Shown piece by piece: positions 1-11,295 of a stretch of 64,000 nt of DNA (within the stretch, counting starts at the first letter, position 1; every line of letters starts with the position of its first letter). A program made the translations under genes and the position numbers. Source of the DNA: Bacteroidales bacterium. GTDB lineage: Bacteria > Bacteroidota > Bacteroidia > Bacteroidales > Paludibacteraceae. The stretch covers positions 1 through 64,000 of the forward strand of contig SUWZ01000012.1 in assembly GCA_015061185.1 (NCBI GenBank), given 5' to 3'. A model generated the notes under the pieces. That model worked only from the letters and a program-made list of their open reading frames with translations, was not told the DNA's origin and did not search any database.

Positions 1-114
1 AAATTAAACGATTTGAAATCCAAATTCAAGTCGCTTTTTTTTATAGCAAACTCGCCTGAAATCGGATGGTTACAAAAGATTTATAAAACTCACCTTTAAA
101 ATTCAACCCAAAAT

Positions 115-150
115 AAAGAGGGACACCACAAAAATGAATTGTCCCTCTTA
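115..150 (-). terminator. Rho-independent terminator downstream of ftsZ
   Basis: Inverted repeat AAGAGGGACA...TGTCCCTCTT, followed by a T-rich run on the minus strand. Confidence 0.75.
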
Positions 151-174
151 AATCCTTATTTTATTGATGCTCTG

Positions 175-1341
175 CTACTCTCTACTTGCAAATCCTATTC
201 GGTCATCATCGTCATCATCAAATTCCAGATCAGACAAATCTTGAATGCAATCAAATGGATCAGCAGGAGTTTCTTCTTGCTTTGGAGTTGCACTTTTAAC
301 TCCTGAACATCCATAATATTTTTCCAAATATTTATAATAATTTTCAGGATTTTCCAAATCCAAATCCTTCATATCATCTTCCGAATCAAAGCCGGTTACA
401 ACCAACAACACAGAGAGTTCGCCCTCTTCTAATAACTCATTGGCGGTACTTCCCCAAATATAATCGGTATCTCCCAACTCTTTATCCAAATAGGCTGTAA
501 CCAAGTTCAACTCTTTGGTAGTAATTTCGCTATCGGGGTGGTAAGAGATATTCATCAATACTTTTGTCGCACTTTGCAGTTGCGGCTTATACATCAATGG
601 GGAGTCAAACGCACGCTTAATAGCCTCTTCAGCTCTATTTTCAGCTTTACTGGTTCCCATACCAATGATAACGTATCCACTATTTTTGAGGGTGGTCTCC
701 ACATCTTTCATATCGACGTTCACCACACCATGACGGGTGACAACCTCAGCGATTCCTTTGGTGGCAGTAGCCATCACCTTGTCTATTTGAGCATGTCCTA
801 CACTCAACTTCACATCCTCTCTATCTTCATCAAAGAGGTGATCTGAATTCGCAATTAAAATTGCATCCACACTCTCGCGCAACTCTCGCAACCCCTTGAA
901 AGCATTATTAAGACGTTTCCTGCCCTCGAATTTCATTGGAACAGAGACAATAGCGACAGTTAAAATATTTTTCTCCTTAGCAATTTTTGCGATATAGGGA
1001 GAGGCACCTGTTCCGGTTCCACCACCCATTGCTACAGAGAGAAAAACCATATCCGTCCGCTCTTCGGTGAAGAGTTTTTCTATTTCTTCCCTAGATGATT
1101 TAGCGGCTTCAAATCCATTTTCCGGAATATTCCCTGCACCCAAACCGGTGGTTCCTAAAACGATTTTTTTAGGAACAGGAGAATTTTTTAAGAATTGGGC
1201 ATCAGTGTTGCAGACCACAAAATCTACACCTTCAATACCATTATTGTACATATAGTTGACGGCATTACCACCCCCTCCACCAATTCCTAATACTTTGATT
1301 TGAGGTCTAAACTCGTCATTGATGATTATATCTATTCCCAT
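175..1341 (-). CDS. ftsZ: Cell division protein FtsZ
   Basis: KVLGIGGGGGNAVNYM, GGGTGTGASPYIAKIAKE tubulin signature; last gene of dcw cluster. Confidence 0.98.
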   Translation of the reverse strand: MGIDIIINDEFRPQIKVLGIGGGGGNAVNYMYNNGIEGVDFVVCNTDAQFLKNSPVPKKIVLGTTGLGAGNIPENGFEAAKSSREEIEKLFTEERTDMVFLSVAMGGGTGTGASPYIAKIAKEKNILTVAIVSVPMKFEGRKRLNNAFKGLRELRESVDAILIANSDHLFDEDREDVKLSVGHAQIDKVMATATKGIAEVVTRHGVVNVDMKDVETTLKNSGYVIIGMGTSKAENRAEEAIKRAFDSPLMYKPQLQSATKVLMNISYHPDSEITTKELNLVTAYLDKELGDTDYIWGSTANELLEEGELSVLLVVTGFDSEDDMKDLDLENPENYYKYLEKYYGCSGVKSATPKQEETPADPFDCIQDLSDLEFDDDDDDRIGFASRE

Positions 1342-1365
1342 ATATTAATATTTTGATATTGTTAC

Positions 1366-2628
1366 TTATTTTCCCCAAATATTATTAGTTGCATTATCCA
1401 ATGCATCTACTAATTTATCCAAACTAAATCTGCTTTTTCCTTTTTTTTGTGGAGTAGGTTCAGGCATCTCCTCGATGCAATTTTCGTCATGCGATTTTAA
1501 AATTGCACAAAGTTTAGAATAATCCAAAAATTTCTGACACTCTTTTTTGTCTAAACTACTTAAATTTTCATTCAAACAGGTTGGATAACCTCCTACTACC
1601 TCTTTCCCAAAGATAGTTTGTATCTTTTCTGATATACCAACGCATTTAGCACCCCCTCCCACAAGAACAATTCTCATAGTTCTTGGAATGATGTTATTAT
1701 CTTGACAGAAAAGTTCGATTTGAGAGAGTTGCGAATCCACAATTTTATTTATACACTCAGAAACTTGAGCAAGATTAACAATAGTTTTTACACCACTAAT
1801 CTCCATAGCTATTTCCCCTACACGAGGTTTGACTCCGCACTTTATCTTAAGTTGTTCTGCCTGCTCTCTCGAAAAAGAAAACTCCTCCATCAACTTACGT
1901 GTTATATCATTTCCGCCAAAATCAAAGACACTCAAACTGCGCAATGACATTTGCGAATAAAAAGCCAAAGTTGTGGTTTCTCCTCCAAAATCCAACAATA
2001 AAGCTCCTTTTACTCGCTCCTTTTTAGTCAATACCACCTCTCCAAGTGACGCAAAAGAAAGAAAGTGAGAACAAGCATTCTCTGCTACATCTTTATTTCC
2101 ACAAGATATAGCCTTGTAAAGATTGTTTTCGCCCTCTTTGTTGCCTATAACCAAGGTGTATCTCGCCTTTAAACTTGTTGCATATTTTCCCTCAGCCGAA
2201 AGGGTAGGAACACTATCATTAACAATATAAGCCTGCAATATCGACTCTAAATTTGCATAACTATTTGAGGTCGGGTTTTTAAGGCTCTCTTCGCACATTT
2301 CATCAAGTAGAGACTGAGAAATCTCTTGTTCTTCAAAATTCCTTATCACATCAGTCGTTACACTTTTCATTTTGCGATAAGAATTAAATACGTAAAATTT
2401 CTTCACGACAACTTTTGTCAAGCCGGCTTTATTTAATAATTGTCTGACAAAAGGGAAAAAACACTCTCTTAAGGCCATAGTATCAACAATCAGTCCCTTT
2501 TCAATCCCTTTTGATTTTTGGGTATGAACAGCCTTTATAGAAACTTTACCCTCTTCGTTTCTACTTCCAATTACACCTTTTATGTAGGAGGAACCTAAAT
2601 CAACTCCCAATACCAAATTTTCATTCAT
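1366..2628 (-). CDS. ftsA: Cell division protein FtsA
   Basis: Actin-like ATPase motifs (LGVDLGSSYIKGVIG, LLDFGGETTTLAFY, VLVGGGAKCVGI); directly upstream of ftsZ. Confidence 0.95.
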   Translation of the reverse strand: MNENLVLGVDLGSSYIKGVIGSRNEEGKVSIKAVHTQKSKGIEKGLIVDTMALRECFFPFVRQLLNKAGLTKVVVKKFYVFNSYRKMKSVTTDVIRNFEEQEISQSLLDEMCEESLKNPTSNSYANLESILQAYIVNDSVPTLSAEGKYATSLKARYTLVIGNKEGENNLYKAISCGNKDVAENACSHFLSFASLGEVVLTKKERVKGALLLDFGGETTTLAFYSQMSLRSLSVFDFGGNDITRKLMEEFSFSREQAEQLKIKCGVKPRVGEIAMEISGVKTIVNLAQVSECINKIVDSQLSQIELFCQDNNIIPRTMRIVLVGGGAKCVGISEKIQTIFGKEVVGGYPTCLNENLSSLDKKECQKFLDYSKLCAILKSHDENCIEEMPEPTPQKKGKSRFSLDKLVDALDNATNNIWGK

Positions 2629-2667
2629 ACGCTATCCCAATTTGAAATAAACAGATTAGAACCATTA

Positions 2668-3408
2668 TTATTTCTTTGTACAAACTGCCTGATTATCAAA
2701 ACTCAAATTAATCTTTTTATAACGATTCCACCCCACTTTATTAAATCCATTTTTGTACAACGAATACAACTTATGCAACTTTCGTTCATAATCATCTAAT
2801 GATCCCATTTCGATAATTTGATTTCCCACTCGAGGAATTAATATCACCTTGCCATTGGACTCAAAATGAATCTGTTCGATCTGAGCTTTCCAAAAAGGAT
2901 TCTCATGCAGATAAAGTCCAAACTCATACAAATCTCCCTTTGCTAATTTTTTAGAGACACTTCCGGTAACAATGGGTACAAATGCAGTAAAATCCGGCGA
3001 GACAGTTAATACATTTCCCTCCAAATCGATGTAATAGTTACCGGAACTACCCATCACTCTCAAAATAGGTTCTCGCTGTCTGACTTCCACCACCAAAGTC
3101 CCTGATGGGGTTTTGTAGCACTCCGCCCTCTTGATTCTTGTCTGCGACTCCAATAACGACTCTATTTGTGCCTCATCAATGCAGTCATATCTCACTCCCA
3201 AAGGATTCATTCCTCCCTTATCTAAGATTTGAGACACATCCGATTTGGATACAAAACGTAGTGTTGCACTATCTTTGACAATGGTTTTCAATCCGGAACA
3301 CATCGTCTCGCTCGATTGAAACGAAATTGTCACAACCGAAATAACGAGGTAACCCAAAGCCAACACAACCAAGCCTACCTTTAACCAATATCGTTGTTTA
3401 TCTGTCAT
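2668..3408 (-). CDS. ftsQ: Cell division protein FtsQ/DivIB-like
   Basis: Single N-terminal TM plus POTRA-like region (RIKRAECYKTPSGTLVVEVRQREPILRV); position between murC and ftsA. Confidence 0.88.
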   Translation of the reverse strand: MTDKQRYWLKVGLVVLALGYLVISVVTISFQSSETMCSGLKTIVKDSATLRFVSKSDVSQILDKGGMNPLGVRYDCIDEAQIESLLESQTRIKRAECYKTPSGTLVVEVRQREPILRVMGSSGNYYIDLEGNVLTVSPDFTAFVPIVTGSVSKKLAKGDLYEFGLYLHENPFWKAQIEQIHFESNGKVILIPRVGNQIIEMGSLDDYERKLHKLYSLYKNGFNKVGWNRYKKINLSFDNQAVCTKK

Positions 3409-4782
3409 CTATTTAGCTTTCTTTAGTAATTTATCTGTCACTGTTGGTATCAACAAATCCAAATCGCCGGCCCCAGCCATCAAGAGCACCTCAAAGGGAT
3501 GTTGATCTGTAAAGGCAAGAAACTCTTCTTTTGAAAAAACTCTCTTTTCTCCCACTTGTACTTTGTTCAACAACATTTGCGAGGTCACACCCTCAATAGG
3601 TTCTTCTCTTGCAGGATAAATATCCAACAAATAGACCTCATCCGCCAATGAGAGAGCTTCCGAGAACTCGTCTGCCAAGTCTCTTGTTCTGGTATAAAGA
3701 TGTGGCTGAAAAACCACACTTAACTTTTTGTCAGAATAGAGTTTTCGCACCGACTCTATGCTGGATTTCAACTCTTCAGGATGGTGCGCATAATCATCCA
3801 AAAAAACAATATCATCCCTCTTGATGTGAAAATCGAATCGTCTTTTTACACCTGCAAAGGTAGCCATAGCCTCCTTTAGTTCCTTCTCTGACACTCCGTT
3901 CATCCATGCCATTGCCATCGCTGCAATTCCATTTTCTAAATTGACATAGACCGGCACACCCAACTGCACATCTGCAATACGCACATCCGGACCTACAAAG
4001 TCAAAGATGATTTCGCCTCCGCCTATACGAATATTCTCCGCATGAAAGTCGCCCTTTTCAATAGAGTAGGTATAAATCTTAACTCCCTTTTGCAACCTTG
4101 GTGATATAGGGAGATTCTCTTTCATCAACAAAACACCATCGGGACGAATAAGGGAGACAAACTCCTCAAATCCGGCGCGATACTCTTTTTCCGTCCCATA
4201 GACATCCAAATGGTCGGCATCTACCGCTGTTACCACTGCCATATAAGGAGTTAGGGTAAAAAATGAGCGATCATACTCATCCGCCTCAATTACAACCAAA
4301 TCCGACTCGTTCGACAATAATAAATTACGGTCGAAATTTTTGGAAATTCCACCTAAAAAGGCATTGCACTTCACCGAAGAATTATGCAACAAATGGGCTA
4401 TCATCGTAGAAGTGGTTGTTTTTCCATGCGTCCCCGACACACAAATGGCTTGCTGCATTCGAGTCACCTCACCCAAGGCTTGAGAACGTTTGCAAACGTT
4501 GAATTTATGTTCCCTGAACCAAACCAATTCCGACATATCAGCAGGAACAGCCGGTGTATAAACCACCATAGTATTTTGAGGATCCTTATACAACTCCGGA
4601 ATCAAAGCCACATCATCATTGTAATGAATGGATATTCCCTCTGCCTCCAACTCCTTCGTCAGCAAAGTTGATGTGCGATCATACCCGGCTACGTCAAAAC
4701 CTTTGGCTTTAAAATAACGTGCAAGAGCACTCATGCCAATTCCTCCAATTCCTAAAAAATAGACCGACTCCCTCTTTTTCAT
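3409..4782 (-). CDS. murC: UDP-N-acetylmuramate--L-alanine ligase
   Basis: FLGIGGIGMSALARYF and CVSGTHGKTTTSTMIAHLL motifs. Confidence 0.98.
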   Translation of the reverse strand: MKKRESVYFLGIGGIGMSALARYFKAKGFDVAGYDRTSTLLTKELEAEGISIHYNDDVALIPELYKDPQNTMVVYTPAVPADMSELVWFREHKFNVCKRSQALGEVTRMQQAICVSGTHGKTTTSTMIAHLLHNSSVKCNAFLGGISKNFDRNLLLSNESDLVVIEADEYDRSFFTLTPYMAVVTAVDADHLDVYGTEKEYRAGFEEFVSLIRPDGVLLMKENLPISPRLQKGVKIYTYSIEKGDFHAENIRIGGGEIIFDFVGPDVRIADVQLGVPVYVNLENGIAAMAMAWMNGVSEKELKEAMATFAGVKRRFDFHIKRDDIVFLDDYAHHPEELKSSIESVRKLYSDKKLSVVFQPHLYTRTRDLADEFSEALSLADEVYLLDIYPAREEPIEGVTSQMLLNKVQVGEKRVFSKEEFLAFTDQHPFEVLLMAGAGDLDLLIPTVTDKLLKKAK

Positions 4783-4784
4783 GA

Positions 4785-5882
4785 CTATACCAATTTTAAT
4801 ATTTCATCAGCAATCCTATCAGCAGAATTCAGCTGACTCATACTTAAAGCATTTTTACCTAATTTAGATAGACGCTCCCCATCCTTTATTAATGACAAAG
4901 CCTCGTCCACCATTACACGAGGAGCATCTACATCCCTTACCAAAACGGCAGCATCTTTTGTTGACAAAGCCTCTGCATTATGAGTTTGATGATCTTCTGC
5001 CACATTAGGAGAAGGAACCAAAATTGAGGGTTTACCCAATAGACATAACTCCGAAATGGAACTTGCTCCTGCACGTGAAACAACCAAATCGGCTATAGCA
5101 TAAGCATAATCCATTCTCTTAACAAAGTCGGTCACCACAATACGCTCACACGGAGACTCCGCAACCCTCTTTTTGACATCTTCAAAATAGTACTTTCCGG
5201 TCTGCCACAACACTTGAACATTGGCAGCCTGCAATTTCTCTAAATCACCCATCATACTTTGATTGATGGTTCTTGCTCCCAAACTTCCACCAACCACCAA
5301 CATGGTAGGTAATTCAGGGGAAAATCCGAAATGACGATAAGCCTCTTCTGCCTTCGGCTGAACTTCCAAGAAGTCTTGACGCACAGGATTTCCTGTTAGT
5401 TCGATGCTCTCTTTTGGAAAAAAACGTTCCATTCCGGTATATGCAACACAGATCTTTTTCGCATTTTTAGCCAAAAGTTTATTGGTAACTCCTGCATAGG
5501 AATTTTGCTCCTGCAATACTGTCGGGATACCCAACCTATTAGCCGCAAAGAGAGTCGGACCACTGGCATAACCACCTACCCCGATAACTACATTAGGCTG
5601 AAACTCCTTCACAATCTGTTTCGCCATTTTTAAACTCTTGAAGAGCTTTACGAGAACTTTAAAATTATTCAAGAGATTACTTCTATCGAATCCTGCCACA
5701 GGCAATCCTTCAATCTTATAACCTGCATTAGGCACTTTTTCCATCTCCATTCGTCCTTCTGCCCCTACAAATAGAAAATCAGCATCCGGCACTCTCTTTT
5801 TTAACGCATTAGCAATGGATATCGCAGGAAAGATATGTCCTCCTGTTCCACCTCCACTTATGATAAATTTTAACTGTTTCAT
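4785..5882 (-). CDS. murG: UDP-GlcNAc:undecaprenyl-PP-MurNAc-pentapeptide GlcNAc transferase
   Basis: ISGGGTGGHIFPAISIANALKKR, GVGGYASGPTLFAA; start moved to internal MKQLKFIISGGG (listed ORF begins at 5900). Confidence 0.97.
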   Translation of the reverse strand: MKQLKFIISGGGTGGHIFPAISIANALKKRVPDADFLFVGAEGRMEMEKVPNAGYKIEGLPVAGFDRSNLLNNFKVLVKLFKSLKMAKQIVKEFQPNVVIGVGGYASGPTLFAANRLGIPTVLQEQNSYAGVTNKLLAKNAKKICVAYTGMERFFPKESIELTGNPVRQDFLEVQPKAEEAYRHFGFSPELPTMLVVGGSLGARTINQSMMGDLEKLQAANVQVLWQTGKYYFEDVKKRVAESPCERIVVTDFVKRMDYAYAIADLVVSRAGASSISELCLLGKPSILVPSPNVAEDHQTHNAEALSTKDAAVLVRDVDAPRVMVDEALSLIKDGERLSKLGKNALSMSQLNSADRIADEILKLV

Positions 5883-5900
5883 ATTCCTATTCAATAACAA

Positions 5901-7151
5901 TTATTCCTCTATTTGCACCTCTTTATCTTCCCTTTTAGACTTATCCACACGTTGTCTTCCGTTTGAAGAACTCTCTTTAGGATTTTCGTAAATATATCTG
6001 CTGATACACAACAACAATCCGAAACTTAAACAGCCAACAAGACAGGAGGTTCCACCTCTACTGATAATTGGCAATGGTTGTCCTGTAACAGGTACACAAC
6101 CAAGCGAAACCGCCACGTGAAAATAGGCTTGAATCAATAACATCAAAGATATACCCAACAGAGTGTAACACAATATCGGCTCATCGCAACGATAAATCAA
6201 ATAAAGACAACGAGAAAAAACACCCAAATATAGAGCAATAACAAGCAACGAAAATAAGCCGGTTTCTTCAACAATTATAGCAAAGATAAAATCATCAAAG
6301 GCATGCGGAAGGAAATCTCTCTGCTCGCTATCTCCAATTCCCAACCCTGAATAACGACCATTTGAAATAGCTATTTTTGCATGAGTTGATTGCCGGTTAT
6401 AATCGGTTACTTCAAACGAACTATCCAAAGGAACCTCTGTATAAAATCTGACAAATCGATTTTGCCAAGTTTCAGCTCTATGAAACACATCACCTATTTC
6501 TTTGCCTGTATATAAAAAATAGGTAAGTCCAATCACAAAAACGGCACAAACAACACCAACAAAACCTCGCGAAGAAATAAATGTCCACAACTCCCTTAAA
6601 GAGATTCCTGCACAAAACAACATGATTAAACAAATTACAAAGAGCATTGCCGCAGTTGACAGATTATCCAAAAGAATTAAAAACGTAGGAATCATCACCA
6701 TGCCAAGAAATATCCAAATTCGTTTAGGAGTAAAGACTCCCTTGCATCGACCTATAAACAATGCGCAACTTATTATTGTTGATAGTTTTGCTAATTCAGA
6801 AGGTTGAAACTTAAACCCAAAAATAGGAAGCCAACGAGTTGCATCGTTGGTTGACTCCCCAATCATTAACACAAAAATGAGAAGGGCAATTGAGACTACA
6901 TACAAAAATAGACCCAAGAGAGGGATATACTTATAAGGCAAAGAACGATGCGTAAAGTAAGCCACAACAAATCCGACCAACAAAAACATGACATGTCGAG
7001 TGATGGGGGCATTGAAATTTTTAGCTCGGAACGCAAGCGTACTTGATGCCGAATACATCTCCACTATAGAGATCGCAATCAGCAAGAAGAAGCAGGTCCA
7101 AATAACCTTATCGCCCTTGAGAAAATCTTTATAAAAATCCGTTACACTCAT
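5901..7151 (-). CDS. ftsW: Lipid II polymerase/cell division protein FtsW (SEDS family)
   Basis: Polytopic; GFKFQPSELAKLSTII and QPLPIISRGGTSCL SEDS motifs. Confidence 0.96.
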   Translation of the reverse strand: MSVTDFYKDFLKGDKVIWTCFFLLIAISIVEMYSASSTLAFRAKNFNAPITRHVMFLLVGFVVAYFTHRSLPYKYIPLLGLFLYVVSIALLIFVLMIGESTNDATRWLPIFGFKFQPSELAKLSTIISCALFIGRCKGVFTPKRIWIFLGMVMIPTFLILLDNLSTAAMLFVICLIMLFCAGISLRELWTFISSRGFVGVVCAVFVIGLTYFLYTGKEIGDVFHRAETWQNRFVRFYTEVPLDSSFEVTDYNRQSTHAKIAISNGRYSGLGIGDSEQRDFLPHAFDDFIFAIIVEETGLFSLLVIALYLGVFSRCLYLIYRCDEPILCYTLLGISLMLLIQAYFHVAVSLGCVPVTGQPLPIISRGGTSCLVGCLSFGLLLCISRYIYENPKESSSNGRQRVDKSKREDKEVQIEE

Positions 7152-7154
7152 TTT

Positions 7155-8489
7155 TTATAAACTTTTTACCATCTCTTTAAATTGAGTTCCTCTATCTTCA
7201 TAACTTTTAAATAAATCAAAACTTGCGCAACAAGGAGACAACAGTACGGTATCTCCCTTTTTTGCCAACCGATACGCAGCTTCTACCGCTTCTTTCATTG
7301 ACCCCGCATCTTCGATATGGGACACCTTTCCATCGAAAAAGGCATGCAATTTTGAATTATCCACACCCAAACAAATCAATGCAGAAACTTTCTCCTTTAC
7401 CAACGCCTCGATTTCTGTATAGTCGTTTCCTTTATCTTTCCCTCCCAATATTAGAACAACGGGAGTGGTCATTGATTGCAGTGCATACCAACATGAATTA
7501 ACATTGGTTGCTTTCGAATCATTGATATAGGTAACCCCCTTCACATTAGCAACCCTTTCCAAACGATGTTCTGCACCTTTGAACGTACGGAAAGCCTCTC
7601 GAATAGATTCGTCAGAAATATTGGCAAGAACCGCAGTAATTCCCGCCGCCATGGAATTATACATATTGTGTTGTCCGCGCAATGTCAATTCTGAAACGGG
7701 TGTCTGGAAAGTTCTATTTCCTGTATTAATCTTAATTAATTCATTTTCGATATAAGCAGCCAAATCTTCTGACTTCTCCAAGGCAAACGGATAGGTCTTG
7801 GCCTTGATTTGACGTTCACTCAACTCCTTTCGGATATAAGGGTCTTCATTCCAATAGATAAAACAATCAGAAACTGACATGTTTTGAACTATACGAAATT
7901 TTGAATTAATGTAGTTCTGAAATTTATATTCATAACGATCTAAATGGTCGGGGGTGATATTCAACAAAATAGCTACATCTGCCTTGAACTCATACATGCC
8001 ATCCAATTGGAAACTACTCAATTCTATCACATAATACTCTTGCGGAGTTTGAGCCACCTGACGGGCCAAACTATTTCCGATATTTCCTGCCAACCCAACC
8101 TTCAACCCCGCGCATTTCAACAAATGATAAATCAGCATAGTAGTGGTAGTTTTACCATTGCTACCTGTGATACAAATCATCTTGGCATTAGAATATCTGC
8201 CGGCAAACTCTATTTCCGAAATAACCGGAATAGAAGCCTTTTTAAACGAGAGAATCATGGGCAATGAATCCGGGATGCCCGGACTCTTCACTACCAAGTC
8301 GGCATCTTCAAACATAGACAAGGTGTGAGTACCCTCCTCCCACGCTATGGAATGAGATTCTAACTCCTGTTTATAACGAGTTTGTATCTTACCCGAATCA
8401 GACACAAAAACATTATACCCTTTCTCTTTGCCTAAAATTGCAGCTCCAACGCCACTCTCTCCGGCTCCTAATACGATTAATTTTTTCAT
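7155..8489 (-). CDS. murD: UDP-N-acetylmuramoylalanine--D-glutamate ligase
   Basis: MKKLIVLGAGESGVGAA, CITGSNGKTTTTMLIYHLL; start moved to internal Met. Confidence 0.97.
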   Translation of the reverse strand: MKKLIVLGAGESGVGAAILGKEKGYNVFVSDSGKIQTRYKQELESHSIAWEEGTHTLSMFEDADLVVKSPGIPDSLPMILSFKKASIPVISEIEFAGRYSNAKMICITGSNGKTTTTMLIYHLLKCAGLKVGLAGNIGNSLARQVAQTPQEYYVIELSSFQLDGMYEFKADVAILLNITPDHLDRYEYKFQNYINSKFRIVQNMSVSDCFIYWNEDPYIRKELSERQIKAKTYPFALEKSEDLAAYIENELIKINTGNRTFQTPVSELTLRGQHNMYNSMAAGITAVLANISDESIREAFRTFKGAEHRLERVANVKGVTYINDSKATNVNSCWYALQSMTTPVVLILGGKDKGNDYTEIEALVKEKVSALICLGVDNSKLHAFFDGKVSHIEDAGSMKEAVEAAYRLAKKGDTVLLSPCCASFDLFKSYEDRGTQFKEMVKSL

Positions 8490-8564
8490 ATATTCTAACA
8501 ATGTATTACATTCATTTTGGCTACTTCAAATTCGCCCTATAATATCAAAAAACCTGTTTGACAC

Positions 8565-9779
8565 CTATCGTATCTTCAGCGTAACGATGGTCAAAACAGC
8601 CAAAAGAATACTAACAATCCAGAATCGCGCAACAATCTTTGACTCGGGAATATTCTTCTTCTGATAATGATGATGCAAAGGTGCCATCAAAAAGACTCTT
8701 CTGCCCTCACCATATTTCTTCTTTGTGTACTTAAAGTAGGTCGTCTGAATGATAACCGAAACACTTTCCACAAAAAAGACTCCGCACAAGATTGGTAATA
8801 GAAGCTCTTTACGAATAATAATAGAGATAACAGCTATCACACCACCAATCATCAAACTTCCTGTATCTCCCATAAAAACTTGTGCAGGGTAAGCATTGTA
8901 CCATAAAAAGCCTATCAGAGCCCCCACAAAAGCACAAATAAAAATAACCAACTCCTCAGAGTTTGGGATATACATGATATTCAAATAACTTGCAAATTCA
9001 ATATGCCCTGATAAATAGGCTAAAATACCTAACGTTATACCTATAATGGCAGAGACTCCTGTGGATAAACCATCTAATCCATCTGTTAAGTTAGCTCCAT
9101 TAGATACGGCTGTCAAAACAAATACCACAACGAGAACAAAGAATATCCAACCCAATATCTGTGTGTACTCTCCTGCCCACGAAAATAGGTCGGCATAATC
9201 AAAGTTATTCCCCTTGACAAAAGGAATGGTTGTTTCGGTGGACTTTTCACTGACAGATGAATAATGCACCACCTCTTTGTTATGCCGCTCTGAAGTAATA
9301 TTTTCTCTGATTACAACATCATCGTTTATGTATAAAGTAAGACCAACCAGCAAACCAATACAAACTTGACCAATAATTTTATAACGACCTTTCAATCCCT
9401 CTTTATCCTTCTTAAACACCTTGATATAATCATCCAAAAATCCCATTCCCCCCAACCATAATGTTGTGATAATCATAAGCAGGATATAGACATTATTCAA
9501 TTTAGCAAAACAAAGCACCGGTATCAATATCGAAATGATAATGATAATTCCACCCATTGTTGGAGTTCCTTTTTTTGCCATCTGCCCGGCCAAATCCAAA
9601 TCTCGTATCGTCTCTCCGACCTGTTTTTTTTGCAAAAAATCTATTATCTTCCTACCGATAATCGTAGCTATCAATAGAGAAGAGATAAATGCCAACGAAG
9701 AACGGAAAGAGATGTACTTAAACACGCCCATTCCAGGAATGTCTAAACTTGACAAGTAATCGAATAAATAACAGAACAT
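8565..9779 (-). CDS. mraY: Phospho-MurNAc-pentapeptide transferase
   Basis: [36 protein letters not shown] motifs. Confidence 0.98.
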   Translation of the reverse strand: MFCYLFDYLSSLDIPGMGVFKYISFRSSLAFISSLLIATIIGRKIIDFLQKKQVGETIRDLDLAGQMAKKGTPTMGGIIIIISILIPVLCFAKLNNVYILLMIITTLWLGGMGFLDDYIKVFKKDKEGLKGRYKIIGQVCIGLLVGLTLYINDDVVIRENITSERHNKEVVHYSSVSEKSTETTIPFVKGNNFDYADLFSWAGEYTQILGWIFFVLVVVFVLTAVSNGANLTDGLDGLSTGVSAIIGITLGILAYLSGHIEFASYLNIMYIPNSEELVIFICAFVGALIGFLWYNAYPAQVFMGDTGSLMIGGVIAVISIIIRKELLLPILCGVFFVESVSVIIQTTYFKYTKKKYGEGRRVFLMAPLHHHYQKKNIPESKIVARFWIVSILLAVLTIVTLKIR

Positions 9780-9837
9780 ATCGTATAATTTAATTTTTTA
9801 TTCACAATTTTCTAACACAACATACAACAAGCCTCAA

Positions 9838-11295
9838 CTATACCATTGTCTCTCTAACCACCTCTTTATCATCAAAGTGAGTTCTTGTTCCATTGATTTC
9901 TTGATAATTCTCGTGCCCTTTGCCTGCAATCAAAACAACATCCTTAGGTCTTGCCAAAAGCATAGCTGTTTTTATTGCTTGGTAGCGGTCGAGAATAATT
10001 ATCACTTTAGCTCTATCCGCCATTTCAACCCCCTCCATCATCTCATCAACAATGGTTTGTGGTTCTTCATTTCTTGGATTGTCAGAGGTAAAAATCACCT
10101 GATGACTCAACTTGACAGCCTCTTTAGCCATCAATGGTCTCTTCCCTCTATCTCGATTTCCTCCACATCCTACAACCGTTATCAATCTCGCCTCAACAGC
10201 CAAGAAACTATCAATCGTCTCCAACACATTCTTTAAAGCGTCTGGGGTGTGCGCATAATCCACTATTACCTTATAACCGGAAGGAGCCGCTATCGGTTCG
10301 AACCGACCGGATACAGGTCTTAATGCACTAAGGTTTAACAGTGTCTCATCCGAGTCACAACCCAAAAGAAGTGCAGTAGCATAAACAGCAGTCAAATTAT
10401 ATGCATTGAATTTACCAATAAAAGGAAGAAAAACCTCTTTTCTATTTATTTCCAATTTCAATCCATCGAACCCATCTTCTATAACCTTGGTCTTAAAATC
10501 AGACATAGAGCGAACAGAATAGGTTTTCTTCTCAGCCTTGGTATTTTGCAACATCACCAATCCGTTTTTATCATCAACATTCGTCAACGCGAAAGCCTCG
10601 TCCGACAATTCATCAAAGAATCGTTTTTTCACTGCAAGATACTCTGCAAAAGTCTTATGATAATCTAAATGATCTCGAGTAAGATTTGTAAATACACCAC
10701 CCTCAAAGCAAAGTCCCTCTATTCGACGTTGATCGATGGCGTGAGAACTCACCTCCATAAAAGCAAATTTACAGCCACACTCAACCATTTGTGCCAACAA
10801 ACGATTGAGAGTAAGAGGATCCGGTGTAGTATGTGTTGACGGGAACTCCTCACTATCGATACAATTACAAACCGTTGAAATCAAACCACACTTATGACCT
10901 AAACGTCGAAACAAACGGTACAATAAAGTTGCTATAGTTGTTTTCCCATTTGTGCCGGTAACACCCACCAAGCGTAACGAGGAAGAAGGAAAATCATACC
11001 ATGCAGAGGCAATTTTTCCTAAAGCAACATTGGTATTTTTCACCACCACATAAACCACATCGGGAGAGAGTTTTTCCGGCAATATTTCACACACAACAGC
11101 CATAGCACCTTTTTCAATTGCCGATGCAATATAGTCATGGCCATCCACTTGGGTGCCGCGAGTGGCAACAAACAAACTACCCGGTTCCACTTTGCGGGAA
11201 TCGGAATTTACACCTGTCAAATCAATATCACTTTGTCCTACCAATTTGACAACATCCAACGAGGTCAATATATCATTCAAGTTATTCATAATCAC
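9838..11295 (-). CDS. murE: UDP-MurNAc-L-alanyl-D-glutamate--2,6-diaminopimelate ligase
   Basis: GVTGTNGKTTIATLLYRLF; SDNPRNEEP DAP-binding type motif. Confidence 0.97.
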   Translation of the reverse strand: MIMNNLNDILTSLDVVKLVGQSDIDLTGVNSDSRKVEPGSLFVATRGTQVDGHDYIASAIEKGAMAVVCEILPEKLSPDVVYVVVKNTNVALGKIASAWYDFPSSSLRLVGVTGTNGKTTIATLLYRLFRRLGHKCGLISTVCNCIDSEEFPSTHTTPDPLTLNRLLAQMVECGCKFAFMEVSSHAIDQRRIEGLCFEGGVFTNLTRDHLDYHKTFAEYLAVKKRFFDELSDEAFALTNVDDKNGLVMLQNTKAEKKTYSVRSMSDFKTKVIEDGFDGLKLEINRKEVFLPFIGKFNAYNLTAVYATALLLGCDSDETLLNLSALRPVSGRFEPIAAPSGYKVIVDYAHTPDALKNVLETIDSFLAVEARLITVVGCGGNRDRGKRPLMAKEAVKLSHQVIFTSDNPRNEEPQTIVDEMMEGVEMADRAKVIIILDRYQAIKTAMLLARPKDVVLIAGKGHENYQEINGTRTHFDDKEVVRETMV